A stretch of 64,000 nt of DNA from Sphaerisporangium krabiense. Its GTDB lineage: Bacteria > Actinomycetota > Actinomycetes > Streptosporangiales > Streptosporangiaceae. The number at the start of each line of letters is the position of its first letter. Positions within the stretch are counted from its first letter, which is position 1. The translations under genes were made by a program, and so were the position numbers. Under the pieces are notes generated by a model. It was not told where the DNA came from. It saw only the letters and a program-made list of their open reading frames with translations, and searched no databases. The stretch spans positions 248,001 through 312,000 of the forward strand of contig NZ_JACHBR010000001.1 in NCBI RefSeq assembly GCF_014200435.1, in the 5' to 3' direction. Positions 16,677-26,105 of the stretch are shown here, piece by piece.

Positions 16677-19600
16677 CTATGTCCCAGGCGACCCTATATC
16701 TTCACAGCTGAGCAGAGACCGGTCCAGCAGAGGTCGGGCACGGAGCAATTCGCGGGCCTCGCGACGGGCGAGGTTCCAGCCGTTCCACGGGTCCGCCTTC
16801 CCGTACCTGGACGCGGCGGCCATCTCCTCCAGCAGGCAGCTGCGGGCCGGCTCGGGCAGCCCGTCGACGGCGGGCACGGCCTCGGCGCCGAGGTCGCCGA
16901 GGTAGTCGACGTCGAGCCGTGCGACGCCCCGCTTGTCGATCTGGCTCTCGGCGACGCGCAGGTCGGGGTTCCAGGCGGCGAAGAGCACCAGCGTCAGGGC
17001 GGTGACGAGCACGAGCGTGCGGGGCAGCCAGGACGCGCCGCGCCGCGCCACCCGCAACGCGCCCGCGGCCAGGACCAGCGCGAACACCGCGCCGAGCCAC
17101 CAGATCGCCGCGACCACCGAGGCACGCAGCCGCGACAGCCCGTAGGCGTCGATGTACAGATCCAGGCGGTGCAGGGCGGAGGCGAGGACGACCATGGTGA
17201 GCGCGCACAGCAGGCCGAGCAGCCCGGCCAGGGCCCAGCGCGCGCGCCCCTCGGGGGCCAGCAGCCCGGCCGCGACCGCGACGATGGCGAGCACGAAGAC
17301 GCTCACCGCGACGAGCTCGAAGAAGCCGGACCGCGCGTACTCGGCGTAGGTCAGCCCGGCCGTCTCGACGACCTTGCGGTTGCCGCCGAACAGCGTCGTG
17401 ATCTGCACGGTCACGAACGCGAGGAACAACAGGTTCACCGCCACCAGCGGGGTCGCCCACAGCGTGGGGTTCACCCGCCTGCGCCGGGCCTGGATCCGCG
17501 GCTCCGCCACCGGGCGCAGCGCGACGAGCGTGGCCCCGGCGACGAGCGCGGCGAACAGGACGAACACCAGCAGCCGGAACGGCAGCGTGGCGGCCCAGTC
17601 GGGGGCGGTGAACAGGCGTGCCGCGAACGAGGAGAAGACCGCGTCCGCGGAGGCGAACAGCAGCCCGAACACCAGCATCAGCACCAGCGACAGGGCGAGC
17701 CCCGCGGCCACCGGTCCGAGGCGGCGGCGGTCGATCGTCCTGAACGGCTTGGCCAGGAACCACGGGACCGGCGGGAGCGCGAGCAGGACCGACATCCCTC
17801 CCCTGACGACCCCGAGCCAGCGCCGCCCGCCGCCGGAGACGGCCAGCGCCGCCATGGCGAAGCCGGCGAGGATCATGGGGCCGACCAGCCAGTCGCCGTC
17901 CCGGAACAACGCCACCCCCACCAGCGCGTACGCCAGCAGGCCGAACGCCGCCGTCCACGGGGTGACGCGCCGGCGTGCCCACGGCAGGACGGCCGCGCCG
18001 ACGGCGATCGCCACCAGCACGAACCCGAGGCCGGGCCTGCTCTCGGGCAGCGCGATGGCGGCGAAGAGGCCGACGACCGCCGCGAGCGCGGGGAGGAACC
18101 TGGGCGTGTCCGGCAGGGTCGGGCGCGGGAGCAGCGGCGGCGGCACGTACACCTCGCCAGGCCGCGCGCGGCCGTGGTGCGGCGGCGCGGTGGCCTCCGA
18201 CGATCGGGCACTGCGGTAACTCAGTGACGCGCCCAGCACCGTGCCTCCCGCGGAGAAGAGCAGCGTCGCGACGACCCCGTAGCCGCCGCCGAAGAAGTAG
18301 ACGAGGAAGAACGCCAGCGAGACGCCGACGACGAACCCCCACACCAGGCCCAGCAGGCCACCGGCGAAGCTCTTCCCCCATCGCGTGGCGGCCTGGGGGG
18401 TGCGCTCGGACGGGCCGTAGGGCCCCCGCAGCACGGGGTACGGCGAGGGCGCGGCGCCCTGCGGAGGTGGCGGCACGGCGTGCCCTCCCTGGCCCGGGTA
18501 CCGCCACGGCCCCGCGCCCGGAATCGCGGCGCCGCCGGAGGCGGCTCCCGGGCCGGTCGCGGCGGGGGTGTCGCCCTCCCGGACGTCCGGCGTGCCGGCC
18601 CGCCCGGCCGCCGGGACCGCCGGCTTCTGGACGGGAAGGGCTTCCGGTTTCCGGACGGCCGGGGCTTCCGGCTCGTGCGCGGCTGTGGCGGCGGGAACGT
18701 CAGGGGCGCCCGAGGCGACGGCAGCGGTGGCGGGACCGTCAGGGACGGCGGCACGGGTGGCGGGAGCGGCAGGGCCGGCCGCCTCGGCCGGGGAGAGGGG
18801 GGCGACGAGGACGTCCGACGTGGTGGCGGCCGCCGTTTCCGCCCCGGCGCGCGGCTCGCCGTGGCCGGGCCGCGGCTCGCCGTGGCCGGGCTTCTCGCCG
18901 GATGGGGGCGCGGGGGCGAGGGCTGGCGGGGGGTCGGCGGGGGCCGGCATGGCGGAGGTCCTTTCCGGGAGGTCGACCACCATGTGGCAGCCGGTCGGCG
19001 TGTCGGCGACCTTGATCGAGCCGCCGTGCAGTTCGACGATCTCTTTCACGATGGCCAGCCCCAGCCCGGCTCCGCCCGCGTCGGCCGCGCGGGCCGCGTC
19101 CAGGCGGGAGAAGCGCTCGAAGACGCGGGGCCGCTCCGGCTCGGGGATGCCGGGCCCTTCGTCGGCCACGCGGAGCCGCACCCCCGTGCCCTCGGCGCGT
19201 GCCCGCACCCGCACCCGGCCGCCCGGCGGGCTGTGCCGGACGCCGTTGTCGAGCAGGTTGGCGAGCACCTGGGCGAGCAGCGCCGGGTCGGCGTGGACGC
19301 CGAGCCCCGCGGGAACGTCGCAGGTCAGCACCACGTCGTCCCGCTTCAGGCTGGCCTCGCGGACCGCCTGGCCGCAGAGCCCGGCGAGGTCGAGGGGCTC
19401 GCGTTCGATGGACCGGGACCCGGAGTCCAGGCGGGACAGGTCGAGGAGCTGGGCGACGAGCCGGCCGAGCCGCTGGGTCTGGGCGAGCGCGGTGCTCAGC
19501 GTCGCCGGGTCGGGCGCTGACACGCCGTCCACGACGTTCTCCAGCACGGCCTGCAGGCCGGCGATGGGCGTGCGCAGCTCGTGGCTCACGTTGGCCACGA

Positions 19601-19946
19601 GCTCGCGCCGCTGCCGGTCCACCTCGCCGAGGTCGGCGGCCATGGCGTTGAAGGCGCGGGCCAGCTCGCCGACCTCGTCGCGGGAGGTGGCGCTGACGCG
19701 CATGCCGTAGCGGCCCTTGGCGATGGTCTGGGCGGCGGCGGCCATCTCGCGCAGCGGCAGCGTCATGCCGCGGCCGAGGAGCTGGACCATGCCGACGCTG
19801 AGCAGCGCGGCCAGGCCCATGCGCGTGACGGCGTCCACGCCGAGCGCGCGGCCGTACTCGTTGATGGTGAACGCGGTGGCGACCGCGAGCAGGATGACGA
19901 GCCCGAGCTTGATCTTGATGCGGCCGAGGAAGTCGAGGGGCCTCAT
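16677..19946 (-). CDS. Sensor histidine kinase fused to a DUF4173-like membrane domain
   Basis: 1089 residues in one frame. Residues 1-60 hold two membrane helices, 60-110 a HAMP domain, then HisKA with the phospho-accepting H122 (SHELRTP) and an HATPase domain with ANLLDNGVRHSPPGG and GAGLGLAIVKE (to about 345). A Pro/Ala-rich linker of about 170 residues follows. Residues about 520-1040 hold around a dozen membrane helices with DUF4173/DUF4153-type segments (LLFASADAVFSSFAARLF, LTYAEYARSGFFELV, LDLYIDAYGLSRLR). DUF4173 proteins are usually separate, so the fusion is unusual. The ATG at 19946 overlaps the regulator stop (ATGA). An internal ATG in the linker could also start a separate membrane protein. 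Confidence 0.85.
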   Translation of the reverse strand: MRPLDFLGRIKIKLGLVILLAVATAFTINEYGRALGVDAVTRMGLAALLSVGMVQLLGRGMTLPLREMAAAAQTIAKGRYGMRVSATSRDEVGELARAFNAMAADLGEVDRQRRELVANVSHELRTPIAGLQAVLENVVDGVSAPDPATLSTALAQTQRLGRLVAQLLDLSRLDSGSRSIEREPLDLAGLCGQAVREASLKRDDVVLTCDVPAGLGVHADPALLAQVLANLLDNGVRHSPPGGRVRVRARAEGTGVRLRVADEGPGIPEPERPRVFERFSRLDAARAADAGGAGLGLAIVKEIVELHGGSIKVADTPTGCHMVVDLPERTSAMPAPADPPPALAPAPPSGEKPGHGEPRPGHGEPRAGAETAAATTSDVLVAPLSPAEAAGPAAPATRAAVPDGPATAAVASGAPDVPAATAAHEPEAPAVRKPEALPVQKPAVPAAGRAGTPDVREGDTPAATGPGAASGGAAIPGAGPWRYPGQGGHAVPPPPQGAAPSPYPVLRGPYGPSERTPQAATRWGKSFAGGLLGLVWGFVVGVSLAFFLVYFFGGGYGVVATLLFSAGGTVLGASLSYRSARSSEATAPPHHGRARPGEVYVPPPLLPRPTLPDTPRFLPALAAVVGLFAAIALPESRPGLGFVLVAIAVGAAVLPWARRRVTPWTAAFGLLAYALVGVALFRDGDWLVGPMILAGFAMAALAVSGGGRRWLGVVRGGMSVLLALPPVPWFLAKPFRTIDRRRLGPVAAGLALSLVLMLVFGLLFASADAVFSSFAARLFTAPDWAATLPFRLLVFVLFAALVAGATLVALRPVAEPRIQARRRRVNPTLWATPLVAVNLLFLAFVTVQITTLFGGNRKVVETAGLTYAEYARSGFFELVAVSVFVLAIVAVAAGLLAPEGRARWALAGLLGLLCALTMVVLASALHRLDLYIDAYGLSRLRASVVAAIWWLGAVFALVLAAGALRVARRGASWLPRTLVLVTALTLVLFAAWNPDLRVAESQIDKRGVARLDVDYLGDLGAEAVPAVDGLPEPARSCLLEEMAAASRYGKADPWNGWNLARREARELLRARPLLDRSLLSCEDIGSPGT

Positions 19947-20626
19947 GGCCGCACCAGGGCGTATCCGACGCCGTGCACGGTACGGACGACGCCCGCGCCG
20001 AGCTTGCGGCGCAGCGCGCGCACGTGGCTGTCGACGGTGCGGGTCGCGGCGGCCTCGGAGAAGCCCCATATGTCGGAGAGCAGCCGATCGCGCTCGAAGA
20101 CGTGCCCGGGGCGTTCGGCGAGCCGCCGCAGGAGGTCGAACTCGGTGCGGGTGAGCTGGGCCTCGGCGCCGCGGACGAACACCCGGCGCTCGGCGGTGTT
20201 GATCTCGACGTCGCCCACCCGGATCACCGTGTCCTCGTGGACGAGCTGGGCGGCGCGCTCGACGCGGCGCAGCAGCGCGTGGATCCTGGCCACCAGCTCG
20301 CGCATGCTGAACGGCTTGGTCAGGTAGTCGTCGGCGCCGACGCCGAGCCCGACGAGCACGTCGGTCTCCTCGGCGAGCGCGGTGAGCATCAGCACCGGGA
20401 CCGGGCGGGCGGCCTGCATGCGGCGGCAGACCTCCAGGCCGTCCAGTCCCGGCAGCAGCCGGTCGAGGATCACCAGGTCCGGCTCGGCCTTGGCGTACGC
20501 CGCCAGCGCCTCCTCGCCGTCCCCGGCGACGCGGACGTCGAAGCCCTCGGCGCCGAGCCGGTCGCGCACGGCCAGCGCGATGGTGGTGTCGTCCTCGACC
20601 ACGAGGATGCGTCGCTGGTCAGTCAC
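19943..20626 (-). CDS. OmpR/PhoB-type response regulator
   Basis: 227 residues: receiver domain with acceptor D55 (LVILDRLLPG), Thr in LMLTALAE and Lys in YLTKPFSM, then a winged-helix DNA-binding domain (about 130-225) ending VRTVHGVGYALVRP. The start chosen is GTG 20626, 7 bases after TAGGCT, giving the usual family length; the frame extends further upstream without support. It is the first gene of the operon with the fused kinase and probably its phosphorylation target. It is divergent from the N-acetyltransferase gene, with only 82 bases between the starts. Confidence 0.92.
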   Translation of the reverse strand: MTDQRRILVVEDDTTIALAVRDRLGAEGFDVRVAGDGEEALAAYAKAEPDLVILDRLLPGLDGLEVCRRMQAARPVPVLMLTALAEETDVLVGLGVGADDYLTKPFSMRELVARIHALLRRVERAAQLVHEDTVIRVGDVEINTAERRVFVRGAEAQLTRTEFDLLRRLAERPGHVFERDRLLSDIWGFSEAAATRTVDSHVRALRRKLGAGVVRTVHGVGYALVRP

Positions 20627-20708
20627 GTCGAGAAGCCTAGGACGGCCCCGTGCAGACAATCCCTGGCGAAATGTGCAGATCTCATGCAGGGCTTGGTTAG
20701 CTTGGCCG

Positions 20709-21593
20709 GTGACCGATTCTCTGGACGCGACCGTGTCGCCCCTGGTTCCGCGGTATCTGCGGCGTCTCCGGCTGGACGACCTCACCGGCCCGCCGAGCCC
20801 CGAGTCCCTCGCCCGCCTGCACCGCGCGCACGTCGAACGGGTGCCGTACGAGACGTTCCACATCTGGCTGAGGCATCCGACGACCGTGGACGCCCTGGAG
20901 TCCGCCGGCCGCGTGCTGCGCGGCAGGGGCGGCTACTGCTACCACCTCAACGGCGCGCTGGCGCTGCTGCTGGAGGCGCTGGGGTACCAGGTGACCCGGC
21001 ACATGGCCGGGGTGCAGGGCTCGGCCGCCGACCCGGCGGGCGCCCGGGGCAACCACCTGGCGCTCACGGTGTCCGGCCTGCCGACCGCGGCCAATCCGGG
21101 CGGCGGGTGGCTGGTGGACGTGGGGCTCGGGGACGGGCCGCACGAGCCGGTGCCGTTGGTCGAGGGCGTCCACCGGCAGGGCGCGTTCGCGTACGGGCTG
21201 CGGCCCTCGGAGGCCGAGCCGGGCGGCTGGCGCCTGGAGCACGACCCCTCGGGCAGCTTCCTCGGCATGGACCTGCGTCCGGGGGCCGTGCCGATGTCGG
21301 CGTTCACGGCCAGGCACGAGCAGCTGTCCACCTCGCCGGACTCGTCGTTCATGACGGCGCTGTGCGTGCAGCGGCGCGACGCGGCCGGGGCGGACACCCT
21401 GCGCGGCCTGGTGCTGACCAGGACCGGCTCGGGCGCGACGCGCACGACGCTGCCGACTCCGCGCGACTACTTCGAGGCGCTGGCCGACGTCTTCGGCCTC
21501 ACCCTGGAGGACGTGGACCCGCGGGAGAAGGACGCGCTGTGGGAGCGGCTGACCGAGGCGCACGAGAGCTGGCTCGCCACCAGGGCGTCCTGA
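20709..21593 (+). CDS. Arylamine N-acetyltransferase
   Basis: 294 residues. The cysteine-protease-like triad of NAT enzymes is present: C77 in GRGGYCYHLN, H116 in GNHLALTV and D137 in WLVDVGLGD. These enzymes move an acetyl group from acetyl-CoA to aromatic amines or hydrazines through the Cys. The GTG start at 20709 follows TAGCTT (20698-20703) by 5 bases, again leaderless-like; the longer open frame upstream overlaps the divergent regulator. It converges with the ligase gene with a 6-base gap. Confidence 0.92.
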   Translation: MTDSLDATVSPLVPRYLRRLRLDDLTGPPSPESLARLHRAHVERVPYETFHIWLRHPTTVDALESAGRVLRGRGGYCYHLNGALALLLEALGYQVTRHMAGVQGSAADPAGARGNHLALTVSGLPTAANPGGGWLVDVGLGDGPHEPVPLVEGVHRQGAFAYGLRPSEAEPGGWRLEHDPSGSFLGMDLRPGAVPMSAFTARHEQLSTSPDSSFMTALCVQRRDAAGADTLRGLVLTRTGSGATRTTLPTPRDYFEALADVFGLTLEDVDPREKDALWERLTEAHESWLATRAS

Positions 21594-21599
21594 GAGGGT

Positions 21600-23249
21600 T
21601 CAGAGCCGGTCGCGCAGCTCCCGCTTGAGGATCTTGCCGACCGCGTTGCGCGGCAGGCCCTCCACGACCTGCAGCCGCTCGGGCAGCTTGTAGGAGGCGA
21701 GGCCCTTGTCGCGCAGGAAGGAGACCAGCGCGGGGAGGTCGACGTCGTCCCGGGGCACGACCACCGCGCACACCCTCTCCCCCAGCACCTCGTCCGGGTA
21801 CCCCACGATGGCGGCCTCCATCACGGCGGGGTGCCCGGCGAGCAGGCCCTCCAGCTCGGCGGCGGAGATGTTCGTGCCGCCCCGGATGATCAGGTCCTTC
21901 GTGCGGTCCACGAAGCGCAGGTACCGCCCGCCGGGCCCGGCGATCTCGAAGACGTCCCCGGTGACCAGGTAGCCGTCCTCGTCGAAGGGGTCGGCCGCGG
22001 CCGTGCCGGGCAGGTAGCCGGCGAAGACGGTCGGCCCGGACAGGCGCAGCTCGCCCGGCCGCCCCGGCTCGGTGACCTCTTCTCCCGTGGAGGGGTCCAC
22101 GAGCTTCACGCGGGTGGCGGCGAGCGTGCCCGGCCAGTCGCCGGCGGCGCCGGGCCTGGGGAAGAACCGGGCGCGCTCCTCGGGGTCGGGGATGTGCACC
22201 GGGTCCGACAGCAGGGCGATGCCCTCGTTGGAGCCGAAGAAGTTGATGATGGCGATGCCGTGCCGCTCCTGCCAGCCCTTGACCATCCACGGCGGCAGCG
22301 GCGCCGAGCCGGAGCCGATGCGCGTCAGCGACGCGATGTCGTAGCGCTCCAGCATCTCGGGCTTCTGCAGCAGCATGGTGAGCAGGGCCGGCGGGGCGAG
22401 GGTGTAGGTGACGCGTTCCTCGGAGATCTGGTCGAGGTAGACGAGAAGGTCGAAGGGGTGGTGCTGGACCAGCACGAACCCGGTGCGCAGCCAGGGCAGG
22501 AAGACGCCGCCGATGCCGGCCATGTTGACCATGGGGAAGGGGTTGAGCACGACGTCGTCGCCGGTGAGCGCGGGAGCGGCGGTGGTGGTGTTCTCGACGG
22601 CGAACCAGTCGTAGTGGCAACGGGGCACCCCCTTCGGGGTGGCCTCGGTGCCGGAGGTCCAGCAGATCGTCACGCAGTCGTTGGGGTCGGTCTCGAGCCC
22701 CTTGAGGTGCGCCGCGAGCACGGCCGGGTCGGCGGTCGCCGTCTCCAGGTCCCGCGCCGGGTCGCCCCAGGCCAGGACGACCGGGGGCGCGGGGACCTCC
22801 AGCCTGCGGACGATCTCGGCGTTCTCGCGGTCGCCCACCCGGTCGGCGGTGACGAACACCTTGACATCGGCCATGGTGATGACCTGGGTGAGCTCGTACT
22901 CGCGGTACTGCACGGGCAGCGGGGTGATCACGGCGCCGATCCTGGCCCCGGCCAGGAAGGTCACGGCCAGCTCCACGCTGTTCGGGAGCTGGACCGCCAC
23001 CACGTCGCCCGCCGCGGCGCCGGACTCCAGCAGGACCGCGGCGATCCTGTCCACCTCGACGTCGAGCTCGGCCCACGACAGCCGGCGGACCGCGCCGTCC
23101 ATCAGGCTCGGCTTGTTCGGCGGGTCCACGATCGCGACGGCGCCCGGCCGCGCCGCGACCTTGTCCCGGAACAGCCGGTCGACGGTGTCCCCGGTCCACC
23201 AGCCGTCCCTGGTGTACTGCTCGACACGCTCGTGCGGGTGCAGCCCCAT
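21600..23249 (-). CDS. AMP-forming acyl/aryl-CoA synthetase family ligase
   Basis: About 549 residues of the class I adenylate-forming family. The P-loop-like motif TSGTEATPKG, the adenine-binding region FFGSNEG, the hinge VDRTKDLIIRGGTNI and the C-terminal catalytic Lys (NAVGKILKREL) are all present. It should activate a carboxylic acid as acyl-AMP and then load it on CoA; the N-terminal WWTGDTVDRLF segment resembles 2,3-dihydroxybenzoate-AMP-ligase-like members. GGGAG lies 5 bases before ATG 23249, while the ATG at 23261 lacks a ribosome site. It lies about 100 bases downstream of the HxlR regulator on the same strand. Confidence 0.88.
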   Translation of the reverse strand: MGLHPHERVEQYTRDGWWTGDTVDRLFRDKVAARPGAVAIVDPPNKPSLMDGAVRRLSWAELDVEVDRIAAVLLESGAAAGDVVAVQLPNSVELAVTFLAGARIGAVITPLPVQYREYELTQVITMADVKVFVTADRVGDRENAEIVRRLEVPAPPVVLAWGDPARDLETATADPAVLAAHLKGLETDPNDCVTICWTSGTEATPKGVPRCHYDWFAVENTTTAAPALTGDDVVLNPFPMVNMAGIGGVFLPWLRTGFVLVQHHPFDLLVYLDQISEERVTYTLAPPALLTMLLQKPEMLERYDIASLTRIGSGSAPLPPWMVKGWQERHGIAIINFFGSNEGIALLSDPVHIPDPEERARFFPRPGAAGDWPGTLAATRVKLVDPSTGEEVTEPGRPGELRLSGPTVFAGYLPGTAAADPFDEDGYLVTGDVFEIAGPGGRYLRFVDRTKDLIIRGGTNISAAELEGLLAGHPAVMEAAIVGYPDEVLGERVCAVVVPRDDVDLPALVSFLRDKGLASYKLPERLQVVEGLPRNAVGKILKRELRDRL

Positions 23250-23350
23250 CGCGACTCCCATCGCAGGATGGGGGCGACACTATGGAGCCCGGAGCGGGCG
23301 GGTCAATGGGTCCGGCGAGATCTTCACCGAGCCGTCTCCGGCGCCGGAAT

Positions 23351-24418
23351 TCAGGCCTGACCGGGGGTGGCGGACAGGTCGAAATGGATCTCGCGCCGGG
23401 CCAGCACCTCGTCGCAGTGCCGGCACTGGAGCACCGGGCGCAGCGGCGATCCGCACGGCTTGTGCGTGATGTCCAGGTCGGATCCCTCGGGGCCGGGAAG
23501 CTCGCGCTGCGCCCAGTACACGAGGAAGGCGAAGACCTCGAAGAACGCCAGCCCCCTGTCGGTGAGACGGTACTGGCGGCCGGTGGCGGGCTGGAGCACG
23601 CCGAGCTCGACGAAGCGCTTGAGCCGGTCGGTGAGCACCGAGGGCGCGATGCCGAGCTCGTTCTGGAAGTCCACGAACCGTCGCACGCCGAGGAAGGCCG
23701 CCGCGAGGACGCTGGTGCTCCAGCGGTCGCCGAGGATCTCCAGCGACGAGGGGCAGTAGCCGATGATGTCGGTGCGGAAGTCGCCGCGCGGGGTGGTGCG
23801 GCGGTGCTGGCGGGCCAGGCCGACCCGGGAGAAGGTGGCCAGGGGACCGCGCTCGGTGTGGGTGTCGCGGGCGGTCATCGGCTTGTGGCAGGACCCGCAG
23901 GCCAGGTACGGGTGCGCGTCGTGGCCGCAGGAGTGGTGGATCAGCGGCAGCAGGTCCTCGCGGCCGGCCCAGTCGCGCTCCCAGCTGTAGATGGCGACGA
24001 GCAGGGACCACAGCCGCAGGCCGGCGTCGCTGAGCCGGTACTCCAGGCGGGTGCGGCCGTCGCGGTACGCCTGCTGGACGAAGATGCCGTTCTTGACGAG
24101 CTCTTTCAGGCGGGCGGCGAGGACGGACTCGGAGATGCCGAGCTCGTCGCGCCAGCCGGCGAACGTGCGGATGCGGAGCAGGAACGCCCGCTGGAGGATC
24201 AGCAGGACCCAGCGGTCGCCGAGGATGGACAGGCCCCGCCCGATACCGCTGAGCTCGGGCGCCTCCTCGGTTCCGGGTCCGCCGATCGTGGTCTCGCCCG
24301 CGGGGGCGCCGTCGGCGGCGTTCCCCCCGGGCGCGTCGATCGGGTCGACGGCGCTCACCCCCCGTCCGGCCGCGGCGCGGGTGGCCCCGACCTCGACCGG
24401 TGTTTCCTTGGTCTTCAC
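23351..24418 (-). CDS. Double HxlR-type winged-helix regulator with cysteine clusters
   Basis: About 355 residues made of two HxlR-like winged helices. The first follows LSILGDRWVLLILQRAF, the second follows LEILGDRWSTSVLAAAF. Each is followed by a C...C-x-x-C cluster (CGHDAHPYLACGSCHKPM and CGSPLRPVLQCRHCDEVL), which could bind zinc. HxlR proteins normally act as dimers of a single domain, so this is a covalent dimer. I chose GTG 24418, 7 bases after TAAAGT on the minus strand; the ATG at 24457 would add 13 residues that overlap this promoter. It is divergent from the carotenoid oxygenase and may control it, the downstream ligase, or both. Confidence 0.85.
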   Translation of the reverse strand: MKTKETPVEVGATRAAAGRGVSAVDPIDAPGGNAADGAPAGETTIGGPGTEEAPELSGIGRGLSILGDRWVLLILQRAFLLRIRTFAGWRDELGISESVLAARLKELVKNGIFVQQAYRDGRTRLEYRLSDAGLRLWSLLVAIYSWERDWAGREDLLPLIHHSCGHDAHPYLACGSCHKPMTARDTHTERGPLATFSRVGLARQHRRTTPRGDFRTDIIGYCPSSLEILGDRWSTSVLAAAFLGVRRFVDFQNELGIAPSVLTDRLKRFVELGVLQPATGRQYRLTDRGLAFFEVFAFLVYWAQRELPGPEGSDLDITHKPCGSPLRPVLQCRHCDEVLARREIHFDLSATPGQA

Positions 24419-24502
24419 CGCGCCCACTTTAAACACCGCCGGTGAACGGCGGGCCATGGTCGCGCGTTGACTGGCTGACTTTCTTTATCATAGTTTCCTG
24501 GA

Positions 24503-25954
24503 ATGAGGGAACAACCGATGGCGGCCGCGACGGTCCTGGACGAGTCCGGCGAGCCGAATCCCTATCTCCTCGGCGTGTACGCGCCCGTACACGAGGAGAT
24601 CACCGCCGGGGACCTGACGGTCATCGGCGAGATCCCGCGCGACCTGAACGGGGTCTACCTGCGCAACGGGCCCAACGCGCGCCACCCGGTGCGCGGCCGC
24701 TACCACTGGTTCGACGGCGACGGCATGGTCCACGCCATGCACTTCGAGAACGGCACGGCCCGCTACCGCAACCGGTACGTCCGCACCCGCGCCTTCGACG
24801 CCGAGTCCGCCGCCGGCAGGGCGCTGTGGACGGGCGTCATGGAGAACCCCAAGGGCAACCCCGCCGGCAACACCCGCGGGATCCCCCTGAAGGACTCCGC
24901 CAACACCGACCTGATCTTCCATCGGGGCAGGGTGCTGGCCACCTGGTACCTGTGCGGCTCGCCGTACGCCCTGGACCCGCTGTCCCTGGAGACCCTCGGG
25001 GCCGAGACCTTCCTGGACACGCTGACCGGCGACTTCATGGCCCACCCCAAGATCGACGAACGCACCGGCGAACTTTTCTGGTTCGACTACGGCCCGCGCC
25101 CGCCGTACCTGCGCTACGGCGTCGTCGGCGCGGGCGGGACGGTGGAGCACCTCGTCGAGATCGACCTGCCGGGGGCGCGCCTGCCGCACGACATGGCGAT
25201 CACCGAGAACCACGCGGTGCTGATGGACCTGCCGCTGTTCCAGGACCCGGAGGCGTTGCGGCACGGACGGTACAAGCTGACCTTCGACCGCGGGCTGCCC
25301 TCGCGCTTCGGGGTGATCCCCCGGCGGGGCGCGGCCGGGGACGTCCGCTGGTTCGAGGCCAAGCCCTGCTACATCTACCACGTGGTCAACGCCTGGGAGT
25401 CCGGCGACGAGATCGTCATGGACGTGTGCCGGGTGTCGCGCCCGGCCCCGAGCGGCTCCGGCAGCCCGCTGTCGCGCATGCTGTCGTACCTCAAGCTGGA
25501 CGCCCGCATGTACCGCTACCGCTTCGACCTGCGCACCGGGCGGACGTCGGAGGGGTTCGTGGACGAGGAGCAGAACACCGAGTTCCCCTCCATCGACGCC
25601 CGCAGGACCGGGCAGGCCACGCGGTACGCGTACAACGTGACCGTGAAGAAGGCCGACACCAACCTGTTCGACGGGCTCGTCCGGTACGACAACGTGACCG
25701 GCGAGCGGCAGCACCACCGCTTCGGCGAGCACCGTTACGGCAGCGAGGCCCCCTTCGCGCCCCGCGACGGCGCCACCGGCGAGGACGACGGCTACCTGGT
25801 CACCTTCGTCACCGACGAGCGTGAGGGGACCTCGGAGGTGCAGATCCTGTCCGCCGCCGATCTCACGGCCGGGCCGCTCGCCCGTGTCCTGCTTCCCCGG
25901 CGGGTGCCGCTAGGATTCCACGCCACCTGGGTGCGCGCGGACCAGCTCAGGTGA
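24503..25954 (+). CDS. Carotenoid oxygenase family protein
   Basis: 483 residues of the carotenoid/stilbene cleavage dioxygenase family, a seven-bladed propeller with Fe(II). The four iron-binding histidines are visible: H181 (MAHPKID), H229 (PHDMAITENH), H293 (YHVVNAWE) and H473 (GFHATWV). The N-terminal LRNGPNARHP and FDGDGMVHAM are family motifs. It would split a polyene or stilbene double bond with O2. ATG 24503 follows TAGTTT by 6 bases; a second ATG at 24518 has GAGGGA upstream and is an alternative start. No carotenoid synthesis gene is nearby, so the substrate is open; lignostilbene-type substrates are possible. Confidence 0.92.
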   Translation: MREQPMAAATVLDESGEPNPYLLGVYAPVHEEITAGDLTVIGEIPRDLNGVYLRNGPNARHPVRGRYHWFDGDGMVHAMHFENGTARYRNRYVRTRAFDAESAAGRALWTGVMENPKGNPAGNTRGIPLKDSANTDLIFHRGRVLATWYLCGSPYALDPLSLETLGAETFLDTLTGDFMAHPKIDERTGELFWFDYGPRPPYLRYGVVGAGGTVEHLVEIDLPGARLPHDMAITENHAVLMDLPLFQDPEALRHGRYKLTFDRGLPSRFGVIPRRGAAGDVRWFEAKPCYIYHVVNAWESGDEIVMDVCRVSRPAPSGSGSPLSRMLSYLKLDARMYRYRFDLRTGRTSEGFVDEEQNTEFPSIDARRTGQATRYAYNVTVKKADTNLFDGLVRYDNVTGERQHHRFGEHRYGSEAPFAPRDGATGEDDGYLVTFVTDEREGTSEVQILSAADLTAGPLARVLLPRRVPLGFHATWVRADQLR

Positions 25955-26030
25955 ACCGCATCACCGAATGCGGGGGCGAGGGTCCGCACGGGCTCTGGTA
26001 GGACCGGCCCCGCATGGGGTTGACTAGGCG

Positions 26031-26062
26031 TCAGGCATGCCCGGGGTGGTCGGCATGCCTGA
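26031..26062. promoter_or_regulatory. Inverted repeat TCAGGCATGCC-N10-GGCATGCCTGA upstream of the LLM oxidoreductase
   Basis: Two perfect 11-base arms separated by 10 bases, 44 bases before the ATG at 26106. The arms are themselves near-palindromic (GGCATGCC). It may be an operator for a dimeric or tetrameric repressor, or a hairpin in the leader. A smaller hairpin CCGCAT/ATGCGG at 25956-25973 follows the carotenoid oxygenase stop and may be its weak terminator. Confidence 0.5.
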
Positions 26063-26105
26063 CGGGGCACGGCGCCTCCCGCGGCCGAGGGCAGGTGTTT
26101 CACGG

